From the NCBI GenBank assembly GCA_020431405.1, contig JAGQIK010000115.1:47943-111942 (forward strand): 64,000 bases of DNA, written 5' to 3'. The notes below the pieces were generated by a model. The model searched no databases. It was given only the letters and a program-made list of their open reading frames with translations, and was not told the origin of the DNA. This document shows positions 27,321 through 37,358 of the stretch, one piece after another. A program made the translations under genes and the position numbers. Source of the stretch: Myxococcales bacterium (GTDB lineage Bacteria; Myxococcota_A; Polyangia; GCA-2747355). How positions within the stretch are numbered: position 1 is the first letter of the stretch; every line of letters begins with the position of its first letter.

Positions 27321-28142
27321 TCAGTCTGCGAGCAGCGTCGCGCGCACCGCGCCGAGCACGCGCGCGTTGTCGCTGCGCAGCCGGTAGTCGTCGCTCTGAT
27401 CGATCCAGCGGATCACACCGTGCTCGTCGACAAGCAGCGTGGTCGGGATCGCCATCGTCTTGAACGACGGGACCAGCGCCAGCGGGATGCCGAAGAGCGT
27501 GAAGCTCGCCGTGGAAAACTCGATCGCCTTGTGATGCTCGACGCCGTACTGGCGGATCACCTCGAGCTCGGGATCGCTGAGCAGCGTAAACGAGAGGCCA
27601 TCACGCTCGGCCTGGCGCGCCGCGTCCTCGACGCTGTCCTTGCTCAACGCGACGATCTCGATGCCGTCGCGCGCGAGCGCTTCGCGCATCGCCTCGAAGC
27701 GCCGCAACTCGGCGCTGCAGTACGGTCACCAGTGTCCGCGAAAGAACTTGAGCAGCACGCGCTTGCCGTCGAGCGACGCGCTGTCGAACGGGGCGCCGCG
27801 CTGGTCCTTGCTGGTAAACGGAAGCAACGTGTCGCCGACGGCCACCGCGAGCTTGCCCACCGGCGTCTTGCGCTGCGACAGCAGATACAGAAAGAGCCCC
27901 GAGAGCACCATCGCTGTCGCCGACGGCGCGATGGTCGCGCCGAGCGACGTGCCCGCGACGCGCGTGGCGACGATCAGCGCAGCGATGGCCGCGAGCAGCG
28001 CCAGCACCTGCAGCACCACGCTGCCCACAGGCCGCGCCGGCACCTTGCCGCGCGGGATCGACGCCAGATAGACGGTGAAGGTGCCGAACGCGATCAGCGC
28101 GGCGGCGCCGCCGAGCAGCGGCGCGTAGGCGGTGGGAGACAC
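27321..28142 (-). CDS. Membrane-anchored redoxin with in-frame TGA (selenocysteine) at the active site
   Basis: 273 residues if the TGA at 27726-27728 (codon 139) is read as selenocysteine. The frame is open on both sides. Upstream it ends in LLKFFRGHW, downstream it continues PYCSAELRRFEAMREAL, so the TGA sits exactly where the AhpC/TSA-redoxin family has the first Cys of WCPYC, giving WUPYC. The N-terminal 95 residues are three hydrophobic helices; the rest is a thioredoxin fold with MAIPTTLLVDEHG (cis-Pro region). A SECIS-like hairpin follows the TGA. Starts at GTG 28142 behind TAGACT. Probably a membrane peroxidase or thiol reductase. A broken gene is the alternative but unlikely. Confidence 0.85.
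27698..27716 (-). promoter_or_regulatory. SECIS-like hairpin
   Basis: In the mRNA, AGCGCC and GGCGCU pair (6 bp) around the loop GAGUUGC. The first loop base is G and lies 16 nt after the UGA, matching the bacterial SECIS rule (a G in the first two apical-loop bases, 16-37 nt from UGA). Beyond a C/U mismatch a G-C and a U-G pair extend the stem. Confidence 0.7.
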
Positions 28143-28148
28143 GCGAAC

Positions 28149-28154
28149 AGTCTA
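28149..28154 (-). promoter_or_regulatory. Candidate leaderless promoter (TAGACT-N6-GTG)
   Basis: TAGACT on the minus strand ends 6 nt before the GTG of the selenoredoxin; no Shine-Dalgarno. Confidence 0.4.
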
Positions 28155-28204
28155 GCAGCGGCGACCGAGCAGCGCGCTCCACGCCGACGCTGCTCGGCGC
28201 CGAA

Positions 28205-29212
28205 TCAGCGCGAGCGCCGCCACGCACGCGGTGCCCTCGTGCGCGCGCGCGCACGAACGCGGCGATAGGCGGCGCGGCCGGCGCGAACGGCTTGGCGCTC
28301 GCTGCCACCGGCTTCGAGCGTGCGCTGGTAGGCGCTGAAGCCGCGCTGGGTCGCGGCGAAGGTCGCGCGCGTGCTGCGGCCGAGCTTCGAGAGCGCCTCG
28401 CGGCGCGTGGGGACGTTGAAGTTCTTCACGCCGAAGCGACGCGCGAGCGCGTAGTCGTGCTCGAAGGCGAGCGGCTGACCGAGCGAGCGCAGAAAGCGCG
28501 GCGTGTCGAGCGACCTCGTGTTGACCACGGCGCTGCCGGCCGCGTTGTTGATCTCGTTGACCAGGCCCTTGACGGTCGGCAGCGCCTTGTCGAAAGAGCG
28601 CAGCGCGTAGGAGCTGCTCTTGTCGGGGTACTCGGAGAGGATCGGCGCCTCGCGCAGCACGAACTCGCGCGCCTCGCGCGGCAGGCGCGCGACCATCGTG
28701 CTGTAGCGCGCGAGCGGCGAGCGGCGCTTGTAGTGCGGGTTGGGGTGCGAGCTGCCGAAAGGAAACTCGGTGCGCTGGATCATCGCCAGCGCCATCTCGA
28801 GCTGCGTCTGCGACCAGCCGAAGCGCTGCTTGAGCACCGAGCCACGATGGCCGGGCAGCAGCGGCCGTTTGCCCGCGAAGTCGAGCCGCAGCGCACGCAG
28901 CGTCTCGGGCACGCGCGCCGGAGTTCCCGCCTTGCGCGTGGGATCCCAGTCGTGCAGCAGCGCCACCTCGGAGATGAAGACCGCCTGCTCGCGGCTCAAG
29001 CCGCGGCCGCGCGCCAGCTTGTAGGCCATCTCGCGCACGGCGAGCGTGTGCTTGGCGTCGTGGTAGATCGCGCTTCGTTTGGGGGCAGGGTGGTTTCGCC
29101 GCAGGTCCCGTAGGCTCATGTACTTCGACAGCGGCGGGACGTCGGCGCGGGCTTGGCTAGCGGCGAGGAGCAGGAGAAGGAGGGTGATGCTCGAGACGTG
29201 ACTTGACTTCAA
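28205..29212 (-). CDS. Secreted HD-domain-like protein
   Basis: 335 residues from TTG 29212 (a G-run five nt upstream may serve as SD). Signal peptide LLLLLLAASQARA. The segment KHTLAVREMAYKLARGRG followed by SEVALLHDWDP reproduces the first His and the HD pair of HD-domain phosphohydrolases; later MIQRTEFPFGSSHPNPHY also fits. HD enzymes are normally cytoplasmic, so a secreted copy is odd. The C-terminus is extremely Arg-rich. Function cannot be stated. Confidence 0.65.
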   Translation of the reverse strand: MKSSHVSSITLLLLLLAASQARADVPPLSKYMSLRDLRRNHPAPKRSAIYHDAKHTLAVREMAYKLARGRGLSREQAVFISEVALLHDWDPTRKAGTPARVPETLRALRLDFAGKRPLLPGHRGSVLKQRFGWSQTQLEMALAMIQRTEFPFGSSHPNPHYKRRSPLARYSTMVARLPREAREFVLREAPILSEYPDKSSSYALRSFDKALPTVKGLVNEINNAAGSAVVNTRSLDTPRFLRSLGQPLAFEHDYALARRFGVKNFNVPTRREALSKLGRSTRATFAATQRGFSAYQRTLEAGGSERQAVRAGRAAYRRVRARARTRAPRAWRRSR

Positions 29213-29331
29213 CGTGACCCCCAGGTGCTGTGCTACCCGGGGGTACGATGTAGGTGGTGGAGCGGATCGCCCCGACCTTCACTTTGTCGAAGTTGGCTCG
29301 ACGCATCGAGCGCCGTCTAATGATTCGAGGA
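29213..29331. other. Intergenic spacer
   Basis: 119 bp between two minus-strand genes; holds the G-rich stretch (GGGGG on the minus strand, near 29219-29223) just before the TTG of the HD-like gene. Nothing else recognised. Confidence 0.5.
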
Positions 29332-30951
29332 CTAGTTGGCCCAGGAGGGCTTCTTGACGCCGCCCGGCTTCTTGGTGGCGGCCTTGGGGGCGGCCTTCTT
29401 CGCCGGCGGCGTGGCCTTCTTGGTCGGCGGCGGGTCGTCGTCCTTGTCGTCCGATGACTTCGCCTTGGGCTTGCGCGGGCGGCGGCGGCGGCGCGGCTTG
29501 GGTGCGGCCTTGTTGTCGACCTTCTCACCCTTCTTCTCGAGCGTGGCGCTGATGACGGCGACCTCGTCGATGCCGTCTCGCTGCCAGGTCAGCTCCGAGC
29601 CTTTGACCTTGGTCTCGGCCTTGTTGTAGCCATCGAGCTGGAACTTGACCTTGTAAGTGCGCTTGGGGTTGAGCGGCTTCTTGAGGTCCACCGGCGTGTT
29701 GCCGAGCTTCTTGCCGTTGAGATAGGCGGTTGCCCCTTCGGGCACGCTGCTGACGCGGACGGTGCGCTTGGCTTCGGCATCGAGCGTCGTCGTCAGCGGC
29801 TCCTTCTTGGGCTTGGTGATGATCTTGACGAGCTTCTTGCCCGGCAGATCGAACGCGATCTCCACCGAGCGTTCGGGGTCGAGCCCGGTGATGACAGCGG
29901 GCGTCTTTTTGCCGCTGTCCTTGCCGTCGACGAGGATCTTGGCGCCCTCGGGGGTGCTCTCGACCTTCATCGCCACCTTGGGCTTCGGCGGCGGCGCGGT
30001 GTCGGGCTTGATCTGAGCGGCACCGGTGTCGGGGATCAGGGCGCCTCCGCCCTGGGTCCCCTTGCCGGCCTTGTTCATGAAGAACTTCCAGTAGACGAAG
30101 CCACCGCCGGCGAGCATCAGCAGGATCACGATCCACACCGCGGCCGAGCTCTTCGACTCGGCGGGCGGCGGCGGCTCGGCGGCGAGGTCGGGCTCGCTGT
30201 GGCGCGTGAGCGGCTTGGCGCCAGCGGGCTCGGAGACCGACTTGTCGGCGAAGAGGATGCGCTCGAGGTTCTCCTCGCGGCTGTCCTCCGCGCTCTTGGC
30301 CTCGGCGTCGCGCCGCGCGCGCTCCTCGGCGGCGAGCCGCTCCGCCTCGGCCTTGGCCTTCGCCTCGCGCGCCTCGGCCTCTGCTTTGGCTTTCGCCTCG
30401 GCGTCAGCCTTGGCCTGCGCGAGCTCGGCCTCGGCTTTGGCTTCCGCTTCGGCCTGCGCCCGCGCCTCCGCCTCGGCCTCGGCCTTGGCGAGCTCTTCCT
30501 CGGCCTCGACCTCGCCCGTCTTGCGCGCGGCGATCTCGGCCTCGGCTGCGACCTCGGCCTGCTTTCGCGCCTCTTCTTGACGCTGCGCCTGCTCGAAGTT
30601 GACGCGCGTGGGCTGGTCCGAGAACTCCTCGGCCTGCTCCTTCTGCTCGAGCACGCGCGACAGCACCTTCTTGCTGGCGTCGGGCAGCTCGTCGAAGCGC
30701 ACGCCCATGCCTGGCGACACCGACGGCTTGCCAGGGTCGCTCTCGCGAACCCAGACCACCGTGCCGAGGCCTTCGAGCAGCGGGCTGCCGTCTTGCAGCT
30801 GGAACTCGAACTTGAGGCTGGTGCCAACCGACAGCGGTTTGGGCGTACGAACGAAGATGCCGCCCTTGCTGACGTCGACGGAGTAACGCTCGATGAACTG
30901 ATCCACCGTAGCGCTTTTGAACTTGATTTTGACGGTGACCGGGGTGCGCAT
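29332..30951 (-). CDS. PilZ domain protein with coiled coil, transmembrane helix and PEGA repeats
   Basis: 539 residues. Residues 1-105 are a TIGR02266-type PilZ domain (VDVSKGGIFVRTPKPLSVGT, GMGVRFDEL) seen in Myxococcus; the usual RxxxR c-di-GMP loop is not obvious. Residues 115-230 are an Ala/Glu/Lys coiled coil, a single helix follows (AAVWIVILLMLAGGGFVYWK), then two PEGA domains (KVESTPEGAKILVDGKDSGK and VRVSSVPEGATAYLNGKKLG) and a basic Lys/Pro tail. Topology: PilZ and coil inside, PEGA outside. Possibly transmits second-messenger state across the membrane. Confidence 0.88.
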   Translation of the reverse strand: MRTPVTVKIKFKSATVDQFIERYSVDVSKGGIFVRTPKPLSVGTSLKFEFQLQDGSPLLEGLGTVVWVRESDPGKPSVSPGMGVRFDELPDASKKVLSRVLEQKEQAEEFSDQPTRVNFEQAQRQEEARKQAEVAAEAEIAARKTGEVEAEEELAKAEAEAEARAQAEAEAKAEAELAQAKADAEAKAKAEAEAREAKAKAEAERLAAEERARRDAEAKSAEDSREENLERILFADKSVSEPAGAKPLTRHSEPDLAAEPPPPAESKSSAAVWIVILLMLAGGGFVYWKFFMNKAGKGTQGGGALIPDTGAAQIKPDTAPPPKPKVAMKVESTPEGAKILVDGKDSGKKTPAVITGLDPERSVEIAFDLPGKKLVKIITKPKKEPLTTTLDAEAKRTVRVSSVPEGATAYLNGKKLGNTPVDLKKPLNPKRTYKVKFQLDGYNKAETKVKGSELTWQRDGIDEVAVISATLEKKGEKVDNKAAPKPRRRRRPRKPKAKSSDDKDDDPPPTKKATPPAKKAAPKAATKKPGGVKKPSWAN

Positions 30952-31096
30952 CGACCGCTCGTTTTTTCAGTTAGATGGCGTTGACCGCCTCGCCTAGGGA
31001 GACAGCGGCGTACCGCGCGGCGGCCACAGGATAAACCAGCCGGCTGCGCGTTTGCAAATGCACACGTGCGCGCTTACAACCAAGAAAGGTGCAATC

Positions 31097-31786
31097 TTGC
31101 AGCGTATTTCTGCATACGTGATGACAACCTTGCTCGTCGTCGCCTCCACGCGAACAGCGAGCGCGCAGCTGCGAGGTCCTGGGCTGCCGGCGCTCGCCGT
31201 AGCGAGCAAGAAGCTCGTGCCCGGCTTGTGGGTGCGTTACGCGATCGTCAACACCGGCGCGTCGCAGGCGATGCTCGTCTATATCGCCGCCCTCGAGCGC
31301 AAAGGCGACGCGCAGTGGTTCGAGATGTCGATCACTGGTGGACAGCGCCGCACGCTGCTCATGCGTACGCTGGTCAAGGGCCTCGGCGGCAAGGACCCGA
31401 GCAAGGTCAAGGTCGTCGAAGCCATCGTGCAGCCGCCCGGGCAGCGGCCGCTGCGGCTGCCATCCGAGGCGGCCAACAAACAGCGGCCGCCGGTTCAGGC
31501 GGCGTCGAATCTTTCGCGCGGCCACGGCGCCAAAGTGACGCGCAACGTGCGCGTGCAAGTGGCGGGCGGCGCGTTCACGACCACGCATTTTCGCCGGCGG
31601 GTCGGCGGCCACGAGGAGCAGACGTGGATGAGCGCCGCGCTCGGCGCCTGGCCGCTGGTCAAGTACCAGCTCGGCACGCTCTCCATCGAGCTGGTCGCGC
31701 ATGGCAAGAGCGCCAGCACGCGAATCCAAGGTGAGCCCGTCAAGCTCGACAAGCGCCTGCTCAAACAGCTGGGTGGCGCGCCCTGA
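31097..31786 (+). CDS. Secreted hypothetical protein
   Basis: 229 residues from a TTG at 31097, chosen because AAGAAAGG lies 7 nt upstream and a signal peptide follows (QRISAYVMTTLLVVASTRTASA). A TTG/ATG at 31052/31058 is an alternative. The mature part is beta-rich (GLWVRYAIVNTGASQAMLVY, QWFEMSITGGQRRTLLMRTL) and resembles secreted proteins near lipid-binding folds, without a firm family. Followed by accC 36 bp downstream. Confidence 0.65.
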   Translation: MQRISAYVMTTLLVVASTRTASAQLRGPGLPALAVASKKLVPGLWVRYAIVNTGASQAMLVYIAALERKGDAQWFEMSITGGQRRTLLMRTLVKGLGGKDPSKVKVVEAIVQPPGQRPLRLPSEAANKQRPPVQAASNLSRGHGAKVTRNVRVQVAGGAFTTTHFRRRVGGHEEQTWMSAALGAWPLVKYQLGTLSIELVAHGKSASTRIQGEPVKLDKRLLKQLGGAP

Positions 31787-31822
31787 GCCGGCTCAGTACA
31801 GTCCCGCCCAGGTGGAAAGCTA

Positions 31823-33352
31823 ATGTTCAAACGCATCCTCGTCGCCAACCGTGGTGAGATCGCCGTGCGCATCATGCGCACCTGCCGCGAGATGGGCATC
31901 TCCCCGCTGGCTGTTTACTCCGAAGCGGACGAGCGCGCGCTACACGTGCGCATGGCCGATCGCGCGCAGCTGATCGGGCCACCGCCCGCGGCGCAGTCAT
32001 ACCTCCTCGTCGATCGCATCCTCGACGCGGCCAAGAAGATGGGTGCCGAGGCGATCCATCCTGGCTATGGATTCCTCGCCGAGAACTCGAGCTTCGCGCG
32101 CGCCTGCGCCGACGCCGGCGTCGTCTTCATCGGCCCGTCGCCCGAGGCGATCGAGGCGATGGGCGACAAGATGATCGCGCGCGGCCACATGCAGGCGGCC
32201 GGTGTGCCGGTGGTGCCGGGATCGCACGGCGGCGACGGCAAAGAGGGCGAGCACGGCGGCTTCCCCGACGCGGCGGCCGCGCTGGTGGCGGCCAAAGAGA
32301 TCGGGCTGCCGGTGATGCTCAAGGCCAGCGCCGGTGGCGGCGGCAAAGGCATGCGCTTGGTCGACGACGAGAAGCGCTTCGTCGCCGCCTTCGACGCCGC
32401 GCGCCGCGAGGCCGCGGCTGCCTTCGGCAACGACGCCGTCTACATCGAGAAGTTCATCGCCAATCCGCGCCACGTCGAAGTGCAGCTGATGGCCGACAGC
32501 CACGGCAACGCGGTGCACCTCTTCGAGCGCGACTGCTCGGTGCAGCGACGCCATCAGAAGGTCGTCGAAGAGACGCCGTGCCCCGTGCTCGACGCCGATA
32601 CGCGCGCGCGCATGGGCGAGGTGGCGGTGCGCGCGGCGCGCGCGGTGGACTATCGCGGCGCCGGCACGGTCGAGTTTCTCTACGGCGGCGGCGGCAGTTT
32701 CTACTTTCTCGAGATGAACACACGCCTGCAGGTCGAGCACCCGATCACCGAGCTCTGTACGGGCGTCGACCTGGTGCGCTGGCAGGTGCTCGTCGCGGCG
32801 GGTTATCCGCTGCCGCTGAAACAAGAGCAGATCGTCGCGCGCGGCGCGGCGGTCGAGTGCCGCATCTACGCCGAGGACCCGGTGCGCTTTCTGCCGAGCC
32901 CCGGCACGGTGCTCAAGCTGCGCGAGCCGGCTGGCCCCGGCGTGCGCCTCGACAGCGGCGTCAGCGAGGGCGCGGACATCCCGTCGTACTACGATCCGAT
33001 CATCGCCAAGCTGGCGGTGTGGGCCGAGACGCGCGAGCTCGCTATCGAGCGTATGCAGCGCGCCCTGCGCGAGTACCGCGTGGCCGGCATCCAGCACAAC
33101 ATCGCCTTTCACCAGCGCGTGATGAGCAACGCCGCGTTTCGCTCGGGCGAGTACGACACGGGCTTCATCGCGGCCCACGAGGCTGAGCTGATGCCTGGCG
33201 ACGTGGGCGAGCCCGACGAGCTGATGCTCGCGCTGGCGGCCATCGACGCGCGTCGGCGCACGCTCGGCGGCAAGGCCAGCGCGGCCAATGGCGTCGGGCG
33301 CCACGACGAGGGGCCCACCGCCTGGCGTCGCGCCGAGCGCTGGCGCACGTAG
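31823..33352 (+). CDS. accC: Biotin carboxylase subunit of acetyl-CoA carboxylase
   Basis: 509 residues, opening MFKRILVANRGEIAVRIMRT, then HPGYGFLAEN, the ATP-grasp Gly-rich loop ASAGGGGKGMR, EKFI..PRHVEVQ and MNTRLQVEHPITE. It carboxylates biotin on BCCP for fatty-acid synthesis. An extra loop of about 15 residues (GSHGGDGKEGEHGG) sits near residue 132, and the C-terminus is 50-60 residues longer than E. coli AccC. accB is not adjacent, so it might serve another acyl-CoA carboxylase. Confidence 0.95.
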   Translation: MFKRILVANRGEIAVRIMRTCREMGISPLAVYSEADERALHVRMADRAQLIGPPPAAQSYLLVDRILDAAKKMGAEAIHPGYGFLAENSSFARACADAGVVFIGPSPEAIEAMGDKMIARGHMQAAGVPVVPGSHGGDGKEGEHGGFPDAAAALVAAKEIGLPVMLKASAGGGGKGMRLVDDEKRFVAAFDAARREAAAAFGNDAVYIEKFIANPRHVEVQLMADSHGNAVHLFERDCSVQRRHQKVVEETPCPVLDADTRARMGEVAVRAARAVDYRGAGTVEFLYGGGGSFYFLEMNTRLQVEHPITELCTGVDLVRWQVLVAAGYPLPLKQEQIVARGAAVECRIYAEDPVRFLPSPGTVLKLREPAGPGVRLDSGVSEGADIPSYYDPIIAKLAVWAETRELAIERMQRALREYRVAGIQHNIAFHQRVMSNAAFRSGEYDTGFIAAHEAELMPGDVGEPDELMLALAAIDARRRTLGGKASAANGVGRHDEGPTAWRRAERWRT

Positions 33353-33356
33353 TCCG

Positions 33357-33740
33357 ATGGCCGACAAGCCGAGCGTCGACGAGCCGAGCGCCGACGCGCC
33401 GAGCGTCGACGAGCCGCGCGCCGACGCGCCGAGCGCCGACGCGCCTAGCGCCGACGCGCCGAGCGCCGACGAGCCCGACGCCGTCCAGCGCGTCTACGCG
33501 CCCACCGACGGCGCGCACGCCGAGGCGCTGAGCAAGGCCTCGGCGGCGTTCGTCAGCGGCGACTTCAAGCAGGTGCGCTCGCTCTGCAAGGCCGCGCTCG
33601 TCAGCGCTGACAAGCCCAACGACGCCGAGCGCGCCTTCGCCTCCGATCTGCTGGCACGTACGGCGGTGGACCCGATGGCCCTCGGCGTGGCAGCCGCGCT
33701 GGTGCTCGTGATCGTGGGCCTGTTCATGTGGGCCTACTGA
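33357..33740 (+). CDS. Small repeat protein with C-terminal membrane anchor
   Basis: 127 residues from the ATG at 33357, 4 bp after accC. Residues 1-40 are a tandem acidic Pro repeat (units DEPSADAPS and variants, coded by a 15-bp DNA repeat), the middle 55 residues are helical (TDGAHAEALSKASAAFVSGD), and a single C-terminal helix (LGVAAALVLVIVGLFMWAY) ends the protein, i.e. a tail-anchored topology. Not recognised as a known family. Confidence 0.75.
   Translation: MADKPSVDEPSADAPSVDEPRADAPSADAPSADAPSADEPDAVQRVYAPTDGAHAEALSKASAAFVSGDFKQVRSLCKAALVSADKPNDAERAFASDLLARTAVDPMALGVAAALVLVIVGLFMWAY
33361..33485 (+). repeat. 15-bp coding tandem repeat
   Basis: About eight imperfect copies of GCCGACGCGCCGAGC-like units (variants GTCGACGAGCCGAGC and GCGTCGACGAGC), in frame, encoding the DEPSADAP spacer. 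Confidence 0.8.
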
Positions 33741-33747
33741 GCGTGGC

Positions 33748-33801
33748 GGTGGATTCTCCGATCGCTCACGATCTCGAAGCTCTGCGCTAGCAGAATCCAC
33801 C
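33748..33801. repeat. 10-bp inverted repeat after the small membrane protein gene
   Basis: GGTGGATTCT at 33748-33757 and AGAATCCACC at 33792-33801, 34 nt apart. Might mark the end of the accC transcript or be an operator in front of the kdsB promoter directly after it. Confidence 0.6.
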
Positions 33802-33803
33802 TG

Positions 33804-33833
33804 TTGACACGCGCTCGCCGCCACCCCTAGAGT
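33804..33833 (+). promoter_or_regulatory. Sigma70-type promoter of kdsB
   Basis: TTGACA at 33804-33809 and TAGAGT at 33828-33833 with 18-bp spacing, the best -35/-10 pair in the window. The ATG is 11 nt beyond the -10, so the leader would be about 4-5 nt and no Shine-Dalgarno is present. Confidence 0.6.
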
Positions 33834-33844
33834 CGAGCCCCGGC

Positions 33845-34648
33845 ATGAAGACGGTCGCCGTCATCCCCGCTCGGTTCGCCTCCCGTCGATTTCCCGGCAA
33901 AGCACTGGTCCCGATAGCTAACGAGCCGCTGGTCGCGCGCGTGGCTCGCGCCGTGCTGCAAAGCGGCCGCGTGGACCACGTCATCGTCGCCACCGACGAC
34001 CGCCGCATCGGCGCTGCCGTCGCCGATCTCGACGTGGAAGTCTCGCTCAGTCACAAGCCGTTCCGACGCGGCAGCGATCGCGTCGCCGCCACCGTCGCCG
34101 CGCACGCGTCGGCCTCGCGCGCCGAAGCGATCGTCAACGTGCAAGGCGACGAGGCGTTCGTAGACACCGACGTGCTGGGACGCGCGCTCGAGGCTCTCGA
34201 TGGCGCTGACATCGGAACCGTCGGCGCGCCGCTCAGCGAGCGCGAGCAAAACCTCCACGACGTGGTGAAGGTCTGCGCCGCCGGCGGCCGCGCGCTGTGG
34301 TTCGGCCGCGGACGCACGCCGGGAGAGCTCGGGCCAGCGCTCGCACACGTCGGCGTCTATGCCTTCACGCGCGAGGCGTTGGCGCGCTTCGCGGCGCTGC
34401 CGAGCTCGGCGCCCGAGGTGCGTTGCGACCTCGAGCAGCTGCGGGCGCTCAACGCAGGCATGCGCATCGGCGTGCGCGCCGTGCGGCGGCCTCATCGCGC
34501 GATCAACACTCCCGAGGATCTCGAGCTGGTCAGGCGCGCGCTCGTCACGGGCACCTGGCTCGATGGCCGCCCCGTGGGCGGTCTCGCGCGCCCGAGCGAG
34601 TCATCATTTTCAGAAGCAGCGAAGCCCCCGCGCGGCGCGGCGGCCTGA
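33845..34648 (+). CDS. kdsB: CMP-Kdo synthetase
   Basis: 267 residues: MKTVAVIPARFASRRFPGKA, VIVATDDRRI, RGSDRVAATV, VNVQGDEAFV and the NTPEDLE end are those of 3-deoxy-manno-octulosonate cytidylyltransferase, which activates Kdo for LPS core synthesis using CTP. About 20 extra Ala/Pro/Ser residues at the C-terminus. pyrG, which makes CTP, is next, as in many proteobacteria. Confidence 0.93.
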   Translation: MKTVAVIPARFASRRFPGKALVPIANEPLVARVARAVLQSGRVDHVIVATDDRRIGAAVADLDVEVSLSHKPFRRGSDRVAATVAAHASASRAEAIVNVQGDEAFVDTDVLGRALEALDGADIGTVGAPLSEREQNLHDVVKVCAAGGRALWFGRGRTPGELGPALAHVGVYAFTREALARFAALPSSAPEVRCDLEQLRALNAGMRIGVRAVRRPHRAINTPEDLELVRRALVTGTWLDGRPVGGLARPSESSFSEAAKPPRGAAA

Positions 34649-34678
34649 GCCACCGCGGACGAATGGCTCCGCGGCTAG

Positions 34679-36367
<1,689 letters not shown>

Positions 36368-36390
36368 CCACGGTCACGGTCACGGCCGCG

Positions 36391-36418
36391 GGCCACGGGC
36401 CACAGGCCACGGGCCACG
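36391..36418 (+). repeat. 4 x 7-bp GGCCACR array downstream of pyrG
   Basis: Units GGCCACG, GGCCACA, GGCCACG, GGCCACG without gaps, 24 bp after the pyrG stop. Preceded by a CACGGT hexamer repeat (36369-36385). The same array occurs at 50653-50680 and, inverted, at 50787-50814. Confidence 0.9.
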
Positions 36419-36434
36419 GCGTGCCACGATGCGG

Positions 36435-36440
36435 TAGATT
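36435..36440 (+). promoter_or_regulatory. Candidate leaderless promoter (TAGATT-N6-GTG)
   Basis: TAGATT, 6 nt, then the GTG at 36447; no Shine-Dalgarno. Confidence 0.35.
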
Positions 36441-36446
36441 GGTGGC

Positions 36447-37358
36447 GTGCAGCGCTTCAAGAACAACGCGATCTACGCGGTGGTGCGAGCCGCCTACGCG
36501 TTGCTGCTGCGCTTGCCGCTCGGCTGGATCAGCGGGCTCGGGAGCGCGCTCGGCGTGCTCGCCTACGCCGTCGCCGCGCGCGAGCGGCGTCGCGCGATGG
36601 ACAATCTCTCGCGCGCCTACCCGCTGCTCTCGCACGCTACGCGCGCTGCGCTGGTGCGGCGCATGTGGATCGACATGGCGCGCAGCCTGCTCGAGATGGT
36701 CACGGCCGCGCGCCTTTCGCGCGAGGAGCTGAGCCAGCGCGTCGAGCTGTCGGCGCGCGCGCGGCAGGTTTTGGCGACCGCGCTCGGCGAGGGGCGCGGC
36801 GTGCTGTTCGCCTCGGCGCACTACGGCAACTGGGAGCTGCTCGCCGCGCGCGTGGCCGCGGACGTGGACGTCAGCGTCAGCGTGCTGGCCAAGCCGAGCT
36901 ACGACGAGCGGCTGACGGCGATGATCGAGCGCATGCGCGCGGCGCTCGGCGTGCACGACATCTGGGTCGACCGGCCGTCGCATCTTCGCCGCGCGCTGGG
37001 CGCGCTGCGCGGCGGCGCGATCGTCGGCGTGCTCGTCGATCAGCCCGTGCGCGGCGCGCCGGGGGTGCCGTTCTTCGGCGAGCGCGCGCCCACAAGTCGC
37101 ATGCTCGACGTGCTGGCACGCCTTAGCGGCGCCGCGGTCGTGTGTGGCTTCATCCGCCGCCAAGGGCAGCGTCACGTCATCGACATCGAGTTGCTCGCAC
37201 GAGATGACACGGCGACCTTTTCGCAGCGCACGACTGCCACGGTGGAGCAGGCAGTGCGGCGCGCGCCGACCCAGTGGGCTTGGTCGCTCGATCGTTGGCG
37301 ATCCGACAAGGCACAGATCGTGTCAAGAGTGGATGGGCCTCTGGTAAGCGAAAAGTGA
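36447..37358 (+). CDS. Lysophospholipid/lipid A acyltransferase (LpxL/HtrB family)
   Basis: 303 residues. After a hydrophobic start (YAVVRAAYALLLRLPLGW) come LVRRMWIDMARSLLEM, the catalytic ASAHYGNWELLA block (H-x4-D/E type) and VLVDQPVRGAPGVPFFGERA, the lauroyl acyltransferase pattern. Expected at the inner membrane, acylating lipid A precursors. Its stop overlaps the next ATG (TGATG), linking it to the Lpt genes. Confidence 0.88.
   Translation: MQRFKNNAIYAVVRAAYALLLRLPLGWISGLGSALGVLAYAVAARERRRAMDNLSRAYPLLSHATRAALVRRMWIDMARSLLEMVTAARLSREELSQRVELSARARQVLATALGEGRGVLFASAHYGNWELLAARVAADVDVSVSVLAKPSYDERLTAMIERMRAALGVHDIWVDRPSHLRRALGALRGGAIVGVLVDQPVRGAPGVPFFGERAPTSRMLDVLARLSGAAVVCGFIRRQGQRHVIDIELLARDDTATFSQRTTATVEQAVRRAPTQWAWSLDRWRSDKAQIVSRVDGPLVSEK

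Noticed and set aside
27321..28142. Redoxin gene as a nonsense pseudogene
   Set aside because: The only interruption is TGA, exactly at the catalytic Cys position, followed by a SECIS-like hairpin, and both sides are otherwise intact.
33361..33485. Tandem 15-bp repeat as a CRISPR array
   Set aside because: Units abut with no spacers, are in frame and code for an acidic Pro spacer.
36391..36418. GGCCACR heptamers as a CRISPR or IS end
   Set aside because: Units of 7 bp with no spacers, no flanking duplication and no transposase nearby.
37274..37357. Upstream extension of the LptC-like gene
   Set aside because: It lies inside the acyltransferase gene; the ATG at the TGATG overlap gives a proper lipoprotein signal.
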